DNA of 64,000 nt from Sediminicoccus sp. KRV36 (GTDB lineage: Bacteria; Pseudomonadota; Alphaproteobacteria; Acetobacterales; Acetobacteraceae). A model generated the notes under the pieces. It had not been told where the DNA came from. It did not search any database and saw only the letters and a program-made list of their open reading frames with translations. Both the position numbers and the translations under genes were made by a program. The stretch is from assembly GCF_023243115.1 (NCBI RefSeq), contig NZ_CP085081.1, positions 1,302,001 through 1,366,000 of the forward strand, read 5' to 3'. Of the stretch, positions 45,288 through 53,974 are shown piece by piece. Every line of letters starts with the position of its first letter. The first letter of the stretch is position 1.

Positions 45288-46222
45288 AGCGCCGCCTCCT
45301 GCTGGCCGCGCCCGCGCTGATCGCGGCACCGGCCTTCGCGCAGCCGACGCAGATCCGCATCATCTGCCCCTTCGCGCCTGGCGGCGCCGGCGACACGCTG
45401 GCCCGCTTCGCGGCACAGGCCATCACCGAAGCCACCGGCACGCCCGTCCTCGTTGAGAACCGCACCGGTGCCGGGGGCAATCTGGGGGGCGAATTCGTCG
45501 CCCGCGCCGCGCCGGATGGTGCCACCCTCTTGATGATGGCGGCCGCCCAGGCCTCCAACGCCACGCTGTATCGCAACCTCTCCTTCAACGTGCTGCGGGA
45601 TTTCACGCCGGTCTGCGTGGTGGGCGTGGTGCCCAACCTGCTCTCGGTCCATCCTTCCGTGCCGGCGCAGGACATGGCGGAGTTCCTGGCCTTTGCCCGG
45701 GCGCAGCGCGGCGGGATCACCTATGGCTCGGCCGGGATTGGCACCATCCCGCATCTGGCCATGGTGATGCTGGCCCAGCGCGGCGGCTTCGAGGCGACGC
45801 ATGTGCCCTTCCGCGGCACGGTGCCGGCCCTGACCGAATTGCTGGCCGGGCGCATCCAATCCGTGCTGGAAAACCTGCCGCCCCAGGCGGGGCATGTGCG
45901 GGCGGGCGCCATCCGCCCCATCGCTGTCTCCACCGCCGAACGCCTGCCCGACTGGCCAGGCCTTGCCACCATCGGCGAGAGCTTCGCGGGCTTCGAGGCC
46001 GTGGCCTGGCAATCCCTCGTGGCGCCGGCCGGGACGCCCATGGGTTTTGTCCGGCGTATCGCGGAGGTCGTGTTGGGGGCGACATCGGCCCAGGCTGCGC
46101 GGCTGCGCGGCATGGGCTTCGTGCCTGGCAGCATCGGCCCCGATGTGTTTCCCGCTTTCCTCCAGGCTGAAGTCGCCAAATGGGCGGAAGCCGTGCGTCT
46201 TTCCGGAGCCACCGCCGAATGA
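45284..46222 (+). CDS. Bug/TctC-family periplasmic solute-binding protein
   Basis: 312 residues. Signal peptide MKRRLLLAAPALIAAPAFAQ; IRIICPFAPGGAGDTLARFAAQ, VLVENRTGAGGNLGGEFVARAAPDG, LSFNVLRDFTPVCVVGVVPNLLSVHPS and ATHVPFRGTVPALTELLAGRIQSVL. Coupled by 4-base overlaps both to the acyl-CoA dehydrogenase gene before it and the nitronate-monooxygenase-like gene after it, so the three act together; a nitroalkane or fatty-acid-like ligand would fit, by position only. Confidence 0.93.
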   Translation: MKRRLLLAAPALIAAPAFAQPTQIRIICPFAPGGAGDTLARFAAQAITEATGTPVLVENRTGAGGNLGGEFVARAAPDGATLLMMAAAQASNATLYRNLSFNVLRDFTPVCVVGVVPNLLSVHPSVPAQDMAEFLAFARAQRGGITYGSAGIGTIPHLAMVMLAQRGGFEATHVPFRGTVPALTELLAGRIQSVLENLPPQAGHVRAGAIRPIAVSTAERLPDWPGLATIGESFAGFEAVAWQSLVAPAGTPMGFVRRIAEVVLGATSAQAARLRGMGFVPGSIGPDVFPAFLQAEVAKWAEAVRLSGATAE

Positions 46223-47172
46223 AAACCCGTGTCACCGAGATGCTCGGCATCGCCTATCCCATCGTGCAGGGCGGCTTGGCCCGCGTCGCCAAGGCGGAGC
46301 TTTGCGCGGCCGTCTCGGAGGCGGGTGGGCTGGGGCAGATCGCCACGGCCGGGCTGGAGGGTGCAGCGGCGCTGCGGGCGGAAATCCAGCGCTGCCGGAC
46401 GCTCACGCAAAAGCCCTTCGGCGTGAATTTCCCGCTGGGGCGCATGGACATCACCGCCATGATGGAGGTGGCGCTGGAGGAGGGCGTGCCCGTCATCGCG
46501 CTGACCGCCGGCAACCCGGCGCCCTGGATCAAGCGGATCAATGGCGCGGCGAAGATCCTGGTGCTGATCGCCGGGCCCGAGTTGGCGAAAAAGGCCGAAG
46601 CCGCAGGCGCCGACATGGTGGCGACGGTGGGCTATGAGGGCGGCGGGCATCTCGGCCGCTCGGATGAAACGACCTTCGTGATGGTGCCGCGCGTGGTGCG
46701 GGCGGTTTCCATTCCCGTCCTCGCTTCGGGCGGCATCGCGACGGGCGCGGGGTTGCTGGCAGCACTCTCCCTCGGCGCCGAGGGGGTGGAGATGGGCACG
46801 CGCTTTGTCGCCACGCGGGAAGCGCAGGCGCATGAGAACTACAAGCAGGCCATCGTCAGCGCCGAGCCTTCCGGGACGATGATCATCAAGCGCTCGCTCG
46901 GCATGCCGGGGCGCGCGCTGGTCAGCGCCTTTGCGCAACAGATTGCCGCGCGCGAGGCGGCGGGCGCGCCGGCCGAGGAGATCGTGCCAATGATCGCGGG
47001 GAGCGTGAACGCCATCGCGACGGATGAAGGCCGCATGCAGGAGGGCTTCGCCTGGGCCGGGCAATGTTCGGGCCTGATCGAGGATATCCCGCCGGCGGGC
47101 GAGGTGGTGCGCCGCATGGTGCAGGAGGCGGAGGCCGGCCTGTTGCGTCTGCGCGGGGCGTTTGCTGCCTAG
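46219..47172 (+). CDS. NPD/nitronate monooxygenase family flavoprotein
   Basis: 317 residues. FMN-binding TIM barrel: TEMLGIAYPIVQGGLARVAKAEL, AVSEAGGLGQIATAG, FGVNFPLG, VIALTAGNPAPWIKRI, VATVGYEGGGHLGR and VLASGGIATGAGLLAALSLGAEGVEMGTRFVAT. These fit nitronate monooxygenase (former 2-nitropropane dioxygenase) and the related FabK-type enoyl reductases; the VGYEGGGHLG segment carries the histidine used by the monooxygenases. ATG at 46219 overlaps the Bug stop (ATGA); the frame stays open 13 codons further up as a shadow. Third gene of the operon beginning at 44097. Confidence 0.85.
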   Translation: MKTRVTEMLGIAYPIVQGGLARVAKAELCAAVSEAGGLGQIATAGLEGAAALRAEIQRCRTLTQKPFGVNFPLGRMDITAMMEVALEEGVPVIALTAGNPAPWIKRINGAAKILVLIAGPELAKKAEAAGADMVATVGYEGGGHLGRSDETTFVMVPRVVRAVSIPVLASGGIATGAGLLAALSLGAEGVEMGTRFVATREAQAHENYKQAIVSAEPSGTMIIKRSLGMPGRALVSAFAQQIAAREAAGAPAEEIVPMIAGSVNAIATDEGRMQEGFAWAGQCSGLIEDIPPAGEVVRRMVQEAEAGLLRLRGAFAA

Positions 47173-47430
47173 CGGAGGATCGCCCTCCGCTTCGTTCCCA
47201 AGGCCGCAAGTCGCGCTGCGCCTTGAGCACTGCCGCCCTTAGCCCGGGCCGCGGCACCCGCCGCCTCGTCGCTTTGTCTTCATCGCATCGCGCCGGAACA
47301 ATGCAGATCACCCGTGCGAAGCGCGAGCAAGGCGTGGCCAGACAGATTATCGGAGGTTGTATAAGCGAAATAATTTGCAATCCCAGATGTTAATATGCAA
47401 CCTGAACGGGATATCCGGGAGGGATTTGCC
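47173..47430. other. Intergenic region with strongly AT-rich segment upstream of the GH8 gene
   Basis: 258 bases without a gene. The stretch 47341-47400 has only about 35% G+C by hand count, against about 68% around it, and contains GGTTGTAT (47355-47362) facing ATGCAACC (47395-47402) as an imperfect inverted repeat (7 of 8), TATAAG (47360-47365) and TAATAT (47391-47396). It probably holds the promoter and operator of the cellulase operon; I cannot fix a -35/-10 pair. Confidence 0.4.
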
Positions 47431-48696
47431 ATGCGCTGGTTGTGCTCATCGCGGAGTTTCCTTGCAGCGCTGGGCCTGATGCTGGGTGTGGCGCAGGGCA
47501 TCGCGGCCGAGCCCCCGCCACCGCCCGGCGTGTCGGAATGGCAAGCCTATACCCGCCGCTACCTCGCACCCGAAGGGCGCATCATTGACACGGCCAATCG
47601 CGGCATCTCGCACAGCGAGGGGCAGGGCTACTCCATGCTGTTCGCGGTGCATTTCGACGATCGGGCGCGCTTTGACCTGATGTGGAACTGGACGCGGCGT
47701 GTCCTGATGCGCCCGAGCGACAGCCTCTTTGCCTGGCGTTTCGATCCGAATAGCCGCGTCGGTGTCAGTGACACCAACAACGCGACCGATGGCGACATCT
47801 TCATCGCCTGGTCCCTGCTCATGGCCTCGGAGCGCTGGCAGGTGCCGGAATACCGGGAGGCCGCGCAACGCATCACGGCGGATATCCTGCGCTGCTGCGT
47901 CATCGAGTTCCGCGGCCGCACCCTCATGCTTCCTGGCGCGCGCGGCTTTCAGGATGGCGAGGGCGTGATCATCAACCTCTCCTACTACGCTTTTCCCGCG
48001 CTGCGCGCTCTCTCACGCGTCGTGCCCGATGCGCGCTGGGTCGCGCTGGAGAGTGACGGCCTGCGGCTGATGAACGAGGCGGGCTTCGGGCGTTGGCAAT
48101 TGCCGCCCGACTGGCTCCTCCTGCCCTCCCATGGGGGACCTCCGACACCGGCGAGCCGTTGGCCGAACCGCTTTGCCTGGGATGCGGTGCGGGTTCCGCT
48201 GAATCTCGCCTGGCAGAATCTGCAGGCGGTTCCCCTGCCGGCCTCGCGTGGCTTCTGGGACTTTCCAGGCCATCCGCAGCGTCCGCCGGCCTGGGTGGAT
48301 CTGAGCACCGGCAGCATCTCGCCCTATCCGGGTCATGCGGGGGTGCGCGCAATTCATGCCCTGGTCCGCAGCCGCTTTGGCGAGCCCTTCGGCCCGCCGC
48401 TGGGCGTTGCGGATGCGCCCGATTACTTCGGCGGCGCCCTGGTCCTGCAAACGCGCATCGCGCCGCATATGCCGCTGGAGCCCCCCGCCGTGATTCCGGA
48501 AGTCACAGCGCCCCAGGCTTCGCGCGTGGACCGCTTGATGGATGCCGCGCAATCCGCCTGGTCCAGATGGCGAGGTGGCGATGCCGACCCGCCGCCAGCG
48601 CCGGAATCTGCCCAATGGGCACGCTTCAACCTCGCTGAACCCTCCCAGGTGCGCGGCGTTCCGGGCGGGCTTCGCGGCCTGACGCCACCGCGATGA
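47431..48696 (+). CDS. Glycoside hydrolase family 8 endoglucanase (BcsZ-like)
   Basis: 421 residues. Secreted or periplasmic beta-1,4-glucanase. Signal peptide from residue 1 to about 26 (MRWLCSSRSFLAALGLMLGVAQGIAAE). (alpha/alpha)6 barrel motifs: RIIDTANRGISHSEGQGYSML with the acid glutamate (about 64) and NNATDGDIFIAWSLLMASE with the GH8 signature aspartate (about 121). Then FRGRTLMLPGARGFQ, INLSYYAFPALRALS and GHAGVRAIHALVRS. The C-terminal 60 residues are Pro/Ala-rich and unstructured. GGGAGGG precedes the ATG at 47431. Cellulases of this kind accompany bacterial cellulose synthesis, but no bcs gene is in the window; its stop overlaps the next gene as ATGA. Confidence 0.92.
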   Translation: MRWLCSSRSFLAALGLMLGVAQGIAAEPPPPPGVSEWQAYTRRYLAPEGRIIDTANRGISHSEGQGYSMLFAVHFDDRARFDLMWNWTRRVLMRPSDSLFAWRFDPNSRVGVSDTNNATDGDIFIAWSLLMASERWQVPEYREAAQRITADILRCCVIEFRGRTLMLPGARGFQDGEGVIINLSYYAFPALRALSRVVPDARWVALESDGLRLMNEAGFGRWQLPPDWLLLPSHGGPPTPASRWPNRFAWDAVRVPLNLAWQNLQAVPLPASRGFWDFPGHPQRPPAWVDLSTGSISPYPGHAGVRAIHALVRSRFGEPFGPPLGVADAPDYFGGALVLQTRIAPHMPLEPPAVIPEVTAPQASRVDRLMDAAQSAWSRWRGGDADPPPAPESAQWARFNLAEPSQVRGVPGGLRGLTPPR

Positions 48697-49841
48697 CCGC
48701 CCCCTCCCGCCGCCATCTGCTGGCCGCCGCCTGCATGCTTCCTGGCTTGGGCAGGGCGCAGGATTTGGCCGCGACTGATCTCTCCATTGTCCTGGCGGGA
48801 GAGAGCCCCAGGCTCGGTGCCTCGGTGATGGATGACCTGTTCCACAACAACAACCTGGCCTTGCCGGTCGGCACGCTGCGGCAAGAGGTGACCCCCTGGA
48901 TCGCGGGCGATCTGCATGAGGAGGTCGAGGCCGGGCTGCCCGGCATGGATGCCGTGCTGACCAATGCCGCCGGCTTTGCCCTGGGAGCAGCGCGGGATCT
49001 TTGGCACGCGCTGCCCGCGCGGTTGCTGGACGCCAATACGCCGCATCTTTCGCCCGCCGGACAACTGGTCCAGGCGCGGCTGGGGGAGGCGGGGCTGGTG
49101 GTCGGCACCATCCCTGGCGGGCCGGTGCTGGTGCACCGCCGGTCCGTCCTGCCGGTCGCGCCGCGCAATGCGGCGGCGCTGCTCGACTATGCGCGGGAAA
49201 ATCCGCGTCGCTTCCAATACACGCGCCCCGGTCAATCGCGGTTCGGCCAAGCCTTTATCACGAGCATGCCCTATCTCCTGAAGGATCCGAACCCGCTCGA
49301 CCCGGAGAATGGCTGGACCGGGAGTTGGCCCTACCTGCTGGAACTGGGGCGCGCGGCCCGCTTTTACCCGAGCTCCGGCCGCGCCGCCGCCGAGGAATTT
49401 ATCGAAGGCAGCGTGGAACTGATGCCCGCCCTGCTGGGCTCCTATCTGCTGGGAATGGCCACTGGCCTGCTGCCGACCGATACCATGTGCACGCCCTTCG
49501 ACGATGTGCCATTGGTGCCCCATAGCCTGATCCTGGTGGTGCCGCGCGGCGTGCCGGAGCAGCGCCTGGCCCTGCTTGACCCTCTGATCGCCTTCATGCG
49601 CGAACCCGGGCCGCAGCGCCTGATCTTCGGGCGCGGCCTCATTCCCGGAAATCCGGCCCGCGATGGAGCGAGCTTGGACCTGAGCGCGAATGATCGCCTC
49701 TGGACGGCGGCCATGACACCCGAACTGGCGGCCTCCCTGACCGGCCGGCCGACCGCCCCGCCACTTGATCCGGCGGCCGAAGCCGCGATGCTGCGGCTCT
49801 GGGATGACCGGATCGGCTCGCGCTATGGCGAGACGCTTTGA
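48693..49841 (+). CDS. Periplasmic type-2 solute-binding protein (YnjB-like)
   Basis: 382 residues. Signal SRRHLLAAACMLPGLGRAQ, then LSIVLAGESPRLGASVMDDLFHNNNLALPVGT and a two-lobe Venus-flytrap organisation. The segments RFQYTRPGQSRFGQAFITSM and WTGSWPYLLELGRAARFYPSSGRAAAEEFIEGSVELMPA resemble YnjB-type ABC substrate-binding proteins, and VPLVPHSLILVVPRGVPEQRLAL the closing helices. No ABC permease or ATPase genes follow. Its ATG overlaps the stop of the endoglucanase gene by 4 bases, an unexpected pairing that suggests a function linked to cellulose or beta-glucan processing. Family assignment is moderate; the ligand is unknown. Confidence 0.7.
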   Translation: MTAPSRRHLLAAACMLPGLGRAQDLAATDLSIVLAGESPRLGASVMDDLFHNNNLALPVGTLRQEVTPWIAGDLHEEVEAGLPGMDAVLTNAAGFALGAARDLWHALPARLLDANTPHLSPAGQLVQARLGEAGLVVGTIPGGPVLVHRRSVLPVAPRNAAALLDYARENPRRFQYTRPGQSRFGQAFITSMPYLLKDPNPLDPENGWTGSWPYLLELGRAARFYPSSGRAAAEEFIEGSVELMPALLGSYLLGMATGLLPTDTMCTPFDDVPLVPHSLILVVPRGVPEQRLALLDPLIAFMREPGPQRLIFGRGLIPGNPARDGASLDLSANDRLWTAAMTPELAASLTGRPTAPPLDPAAEAAMLRLWDDRIGSRYGETL

Positions 49842-49842
49842 C

Positions 49843-50235
49843 TCAATCCAGCACCGCCACCGCCTCGATCTCCAGGAGGAAATTCGGGCGTGGCAGGGAA
49901 TAGACGATGGCCGTGGTGCGTGCCGGATATTTCCCGTCGGGGAAGTGCGCCGCGTAGATGCGGTTCATCTCCTCGAAATCCTCGCGCCGCGTCAGCAGCA
50001 CATTCACCTTGGCCACACGGTCCCAGCCGGCACCCACGCTTTCCAGGATGCCGGTGATGGTGGCCATGGTCTGCTTCATCTGGGCCGGAAAATCGCCGAT
50101 GGCGAGCTTGCCCTGCTCGTCATAGGCGGGGATGCCCGAGATGAAGAGCAGGTTGCCCACCTTCACCGCGGGTGAGAGCGGGGCCGCCACCTTGAACTGG
50201 CCCTCGACGAAAACATGCTCCAGCGGCGTTGTCAT
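49843..50235 (-). CDS. RidA-family protein
   Basis: 130 residues, standard length. RidA (YjgF/UK114) hydrolyses reactive enamine/imine intermediates. FKVAAPLSPAVKVGNLLFISG at the start, QMKQTMATITGILESVG, RVAKVNVLLTRREDFEEMNRIYAAHFPDGKYPARTTAIVY with the catalytic arginine (about 105) and FLLEIEAVAVL at the end. It converges on the solute-binding gene with one base between stops. Next upstream on its strand is a Bug gene in the opposite sense of distance (63 bases), so it may be the end of the Bug operon. Confidence 0.9.
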   Translation of the reverse strand: MTTPLEHVFVEGQFKVAAPLSPAVKVGNLLFISGIPAYDEQGKLAIGDFPAQMKQTMATITGILESVGAGWDRVAKVNVLLTRREDFEEMNRIYAAHFPDGKYPARTTAIVYSLPRPNFLLEIEAVAVLD

Positions 50236-50298
50236 GTGCGTTTCCTTTGCGATCCGTTACCTGCCGCGAGGCGGCTGCGCCGCCCGGCCACCGGATGA

Positions 50299-51282
50299 TC
50301 ACTCCACCCGGATATTGTTGGCGCGGATGACCTGCGCATAGGTCTCTGTGTAGCGCCGAATCTCGATGCCGAATTCCGCACCGGGCTTGGCAAGGACGGT
50401 GAAGCCCAGCTCCTCCAGCCTGCCCTTCACTTCGGGGCGGTTGAGGGCGGTGAGCCAGGCTGTTTCAAGCCGGGCGCGGGCCGCGGCGGGGACATCCGCA
50501 CGGGTGATCAGGCCGAACCAGCTATCCGAGAGCACCAGCGGGAAGCCCAGCTCCGCCATGGTCGGCACATCGGGCAATTCTTTCACCCGCCGCTCGGCCG
50601 AGATGGCGATGGGCCGCATCTGGCCGGCCTGCGAGGGCTGGATGATATCGGGCAGGTTGGCGAACATGAATTGCAGGCGCCCGCCGATCAGGTCGGTATA
50701 GGCCTGCGGGGCGCCATTATAGGGCACATGCGTGGCACTGATGCCGGTCAGCTCGCGGAATTGCTCGCCGCCAAGGTGGTTGGAGGTGCCGATTCCGTAG
50801 GAGCCAAAGGCGAGATTGGCCCCGGCGCGCTTCCCGGCGGCCACGAAGCCGGCGAAATCCCGCGCGACGGAGGGGTGCACCACCAGCACATGCGGCACCA
50901 CGGTGGCCATCACCAGCGGCGCGAAATCACGCATCGGGTTGTAGGGCATGCTCGGCCGCAGCGTGATGTTCGCGGCGAAGCTGTTGGCGATCATGATCAT
51001 GGTGTGGCCATCGGCGGGCGCGCGCGCCACCTCCTGCGTGCCGATCACGGTCGCGGCACCCGGCCGATGCTCGATCACCACGGGCTGGCCGAGATCCTGC
51101 TGGAGGATTTGCTGCACGGGGCGCACCACCGTGTCCATCGTCCCGCCCGGCGTGAAGGGGATGATGACGCGGATCGGCTGGGTGGGCGCCCAGCTGGCCT
51201 GGGCGCTGGCGGGTTGAACCCTGGCGAGGCCAGGCGCGGCAAGAACCATGAGGCCGGCGGCGCGGCGGGAGACATGGGGCAT
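50299..51282 (-). CDS. Bug/TctC-family periplasmic solute-binding protein
   Basis: 327 residues from the ATG at 51282. Signal MPHVSRRAAGLMVLAAPGLAR; IRVIIPFTPGGTMDTVVRPVQQ, VIEHRPGAATVIGTQEVARAPADG, MPYNPMRDFAPLVMATVVPHVLVVHPS, ATHVPYNGAPQAYTDLIGGRLQFMFANLP and DVPTMAELGFP. Lies between the CnbZ-like gene upstream (120 bases) and ridA downstream (63 bases), all leftward, which could be one unit for a nitrogen-containing (aminomuconate-like) compound. Confidence 0.93.
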   Translation of the reverse strand: MPHVSRRAAGLMVLAAPGLARVQPASAQASWAPTQPIRVIIPFTPGGTMDTVVRPVQQILQQDLGQPVVIEHRPGAATVIGTQEVARAPADGHTMIMIANSFAANITLRPSMPYNPMRDFAPLVMATVVPHVLVVHPSVARDFAGFVAAGKRAGANLAFGSYGIGTSNHLGGEQFRELTGISATHVPYNGAPQAYTDLIGGRLQFMFANLPDIIQPSQAGQMRPIAISAERRVKELPDVPTMAELGFPLVLSDSWFGLITRADVPAAARARLETAWLTALNRPEVKGRLEELGFTVLAKPGAEFGIEIRRYTETYAQVIRANNIRVE

Positions 51283-51401
51283 GGCATCATCCTTTTTGAG
51301 GCGCGCGGCAGCATGCGCTTCCTCAGCCACTCCAGGTCAACCGGTCCAGAGACAATTTCCGCGAACCGGCGCAAAAAAGCGCAAAAATCGGCCAGCTCGT
51401 C

Positions 51402-52160
51402 TCAGGCTTTGGGCAGAACGCGCTCACTGAAAACGCCGCGGCAGTCCATTTCATATTCGAGATCCACCACCGGCGGCCGGCAGAATTGCCAGGTGAGGCC
51501 ATGCCGCGCAGCACCCCGCACCACCAGTTCCTCGGCGAGGAAGGGATGCAGGTCATGCACGGTATAGGCCTGCACGCCCGTCGTCGCCGCCCAAGTGAAG
51601 CCAAGGGTGGCCATGCGCCGCTCCATCTCGGCCAGCACCCATTGCGCCTTCTTGCGCAGGCCGGCCGGTGAGACATCCCCCAGCGCCACGGTGTTGTCGC
51701 GATAGCTGCCCTTGCCCTCGGCCGATTCGCCGCTGCCCGCGACCACGAAGCTGGGCGCTGCCGCCGCATCGGGGATGGTGAAGGTGAAGGCGTGGAAGCT
51801 GGGTGCGGCCGGCTTGTGCAACTCGGGGCAGACATTGCTGCGGGCCACGGGATTGAGCCCCTCCTGGAAGATGCCCCACTCCGTCAGCACCGCGCCGTAT
51901 TCGCGATTGAACGCCTCGAACCCCGCCTCGGTGAAGGGGGCGGGTGAACGCAATTCGCAAGCGCAAAAGGACTGCTTTGGCCGGCCCGCCGCCTCCAGCA
52001 CCTGCGCGATGCGGGCGAAGCCTTCGGCCATGGGCAAGGGTTCGGCGAAGCGGACGCGTTCCAGCCGGAAGCCTGGCGCCGCCGCAACGCCGGCCGAATA
52101 CTGATAAACGCCCGGGATGAAGCGGAACCCGCCCAGGGCGGCAGTGATGGTGGCGGACAT
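51402..52160 (-). CDS. CnbZ-type 2-aminomuconate deaminase-like protein
   Basis: 252 residues. Begins GGFRFIPGVYQYSAGVAAAPGFRLERVRFAEPLP and contains FCACELRSPAPFTEAGFEAFNREYG, PVARSNVCPELHKPAAPSFHAF and GDVSPAGLRKKAQWVLAEME; I recall this pattern from the family named after 2-amino-5-chloromuconate deaminase CnbZ of Comamonas, distantly RidA-like. The arrangement with a real RidA gene downstream supports a deaminase or imine-hydrolase role. AGGAGAG precedes the ATG at 52160. Substrate not evident; no aminophenol dioxygenase is nearby. Confidence 0.65.
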   Translation of the reverse strand: MSATITAALGGFRFIPGVYQYSAGVAAAPGFRLERVRFAEPLPMAEGFARIAQVLEAAGRPKQSFCACELRSPAPFTEAGFEAFNREYGAVLTEWGIFQEGLNPVARSNVCPELHKPAAPSFHAFTFTIPDAAAAPSFVVAGSGESAEGKGSYRDNTVALGDVSPAGLRKKAQWVLAEMERRMATLGFTWAATTGVQAYTVHDLHPFLAEELVVRGAARHGLTWQFCRPPVVDLEYEMDCRGVFSERVLPKA

Positions 52161-52252
52161 GGTCTCTCCTGATCGCTTCCTGCGATGCTGAACCGCTGGG
52201 CGCGGGGCGGCAAGCCGCGCCATACTCGCGCATCGCCGAAGGAAACCCGCCC

Positions 52253-53233
52253 ATGCCGCTCCATCGCCGTGCCCTGGCGCCGCTTCCGGCGCTCGCCGCT
52301 CCCCCCGCCATTCCCCGCGCGGCGGCGCAGCCGCGCTGGGCGCCGGAGCGGCCGGTCACGTTTCTGGGCCCTTTCGCCGCCGGTGGGTCCTTTGACCTCA
52401 CGCAGCGCGCCCTTGCCCGCCCGCTGGAGCCGTTGCTGGGCCAGCCGGTCGCGGTGGTGAACCGGCCTGGCGCGGGCGGCACCATCATGCTGGCGGAATT
52501 GCTGCGCGCCAGGCCCGATGGGCAGACCATCGGGCTGCTCAGCGTGAACAGCAATGCGGTGGCGCCGCAACTGCAGGACCTGGCCTTTGATCCGGTGGGG
52601 GATTTCCAGCCGCTCTGGGCCTATGGCGCCTTCCTCACCTTCATCGTGGTGGCGGCGAATGCGCCCTTCGCGAGCCTGCCCGAGATGATCGCCTTCGCCC
52701 GGCGTGAACCGGGGCGGCTTTCCATCGGCGTCGCGGCGCTGGGGAGCAACAGCCATCTCAACATGGCCCGGCTGGCCGCCGAGGAGCAGCTCGAAGTCAC
52801 CTTCGTGCCCTTCACCGGCGGCGCCCCGGCGACGACGGCGCTGCTGGGCGGCCATATCCAGTGTGCGGTGGTCTCGGGCGAGGTGCTGCCCAGCGTGCGC
52901 GATGGCGCGCTGCGGGCGCTGGCCATCCTGAACGCCGAGAAATCGGAGGAGTTCCCCCATATCCCGACGCTGCCGGAGCTCGGCTATTCCTGGTCCTCAC
53001 GCCCCTGGATCGGCGTGGGTGCGCCGCGCGGCCTGCCCGCCCCCATCCTCGCGCGCTGGGTCGAGGCGCTGATGGCCGCCAGCTTGCAGCCTGATTTCCT
53101 GGAGGCGATGCGGCGGCTGGCCATCGCGCCCCTTCGCCTCGGGCCGCAGCCCTTCGCGGCCCTGATGGCTGAGAGCCTGCAGGAACATGAACGCATTGCA
53201 CGCGCGATCCGGATCGGCCGTTTTGCCCGATAG
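52253..53233 (+). CDS. Bug/TctC-family periplasmic solute-binding protein
   Basis: 326 residues. Atypical short signal (MPLHRRALAPLPALAAPPAIPRAAAQ), then VTFLGPFAAGGSFDLTQRALARP, VAVVNRPGAGGTIMLAELLRARPDG and VTFVPFTGGAPATTALLGGHIQCAV. The GPFAAGGSFDL loop replaces the commoner PFPPGG-x-D. Single rightward gene, divergent from the CnbZ-like gene (92 bases between starts). Sixth Bug gene of the window. Confidence 0.9.
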   Translation: MPLHRRALAPLPALAAPPAIPRAAAQPRWAPERPVTFLGPFAAGGSFDLTQRALARPLEPLLGQPVAVVNRPGAGGTIMLAELLRARPDGQTIGLLSVNSNAVAPQLQDLAFDPVGDFQPLWAYGAFLTFIVVAANAPFASLPEMIAFARREPGRLSIGVAALGSNSHLNMARLAAEEQLEVTFVPFTGGAPATTALLGGHIQCAVVSGEVLPSVRDGALRALAILNAEKSEEFPHIPTLPELGYSWSSRPWIGVGAPRGLPAPILARWVEALMAASLQPDFLEAMRRLAIAPLRLGPQPFAALMAESLQEHERIARAIRIGRFAR

Positions 53234-53314
53234 CCGACCTCTCGGCCTCTTTCGCGCTGCCGTAGACCCAGGAAAGCCGCATCCCCAACCAGGACGGAGC
53301 AGCCCCTGTTGGGC

Positions 53315-53665
53315 TCAGATGGGGCCTTCCGGGGCCAGGATATCGGCCAGGGCCATGACTGTCAGGCTGCCATCCACGCGGAAGGCGACGCTGCCCTCAT
53401 CTTCGCCATTCCAGGCCCGCCCGACCACGGCGCCAATCACCGGCAGCCAGGATGAGGCGGCGAGGGTGGGGCTGATCCGGGCGATCAGTGTGCCGCGGTC
53501 ATCATGCATGGCCGTCACATGCTTGGCCCAGACGCCCTCGCCCAGGCTTGATTCATCGTCCGGGGCCTCACGCGTCAGGATGCGGAGCAATTCCCGGACC
53601 CGGCCATCCGTCCGGGCGAGGCGTTCGAGCCGCCAGGGCTCCTCATCGGCGTTATGCGCAGACAT
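53315..53665 (-). CDS. Hypothetical protein, 116 residues
   Basis: Not recognised. From the ATG at 53665: MSAHNADEEPWRLERLARTD, then a helical segment and a beta-rich C-terminal half (ISPTLAASSWLPVIGAVVGRAWNG and SVAFRVDGSLTVMALADILAPEG). No signal peptide or membrane segment. Codon use is like its neighbours (G/C in third positions), which supports a real gene. An ATG seven codons further up (53686) is an alternative. Converges on the Bug gene with 81 bases between. Confidence 0.55.
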   Translation of the reverse strand: MSAHNADEEPWRLERLARTDGRVRELLRILTREAPDDESSLGEGVWAKHVTAMHDDRGTLIARISPTLAASSWLPVIGAVVGRAWNGEDEGSVAFRVDGSLTVMALADILAPEGPI

Positions 53666-53781
53666 GGCCGGATAAACTGGGCGCACCTGACTTTTCCCTC
53701 AGCACGTCGGAGGCGGGCGCCGGAAAACTCGCCGCCTGTTCCACTTCAGGCCAAGAGCGGGGGCCATGTCCCAGGCCAACT

Positions 53782-53797
53782 CTGCATGAACATGCAG
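53782..53797. repeat. 16-base palindrome CTGCATG-AA-CATGCAG
   Basis: Perfect 7-bp inverted repeat around AA, in the low-GC non-coding region. Operator-like in size; no known regulator is implied by the sequence. Confidence 0.45.
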
Positions 53798-53942
53798 TCA
53801 GGCGAAAGCAATATTTATGAAGGAATGTGACAATTCTCAAGAGCGAGGCGTGCCAAATCAGAGACTTCCAAGACATGGAATCCTCATGCTTCGCCGAAGA
53901 CTCATGATCAGGAAAGGAAAGTCACACAGTGTTGCTGCCCGG

Positions 53943-53974
53943 CCTGCTGGGTCGGCGCGCCGTGGCCCAGCAGG
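53943..53974. repeat. Hairpin with 9-bp stem in non-coding region
   Basis: CCTGCTGGG (53943-53951) pairs with CCCAGCAGG (53966-53974); the 14-base loop itself contains GGCGCGCC. No T-run follows. Could be part of a structured RNA. Confidence 0.5.
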
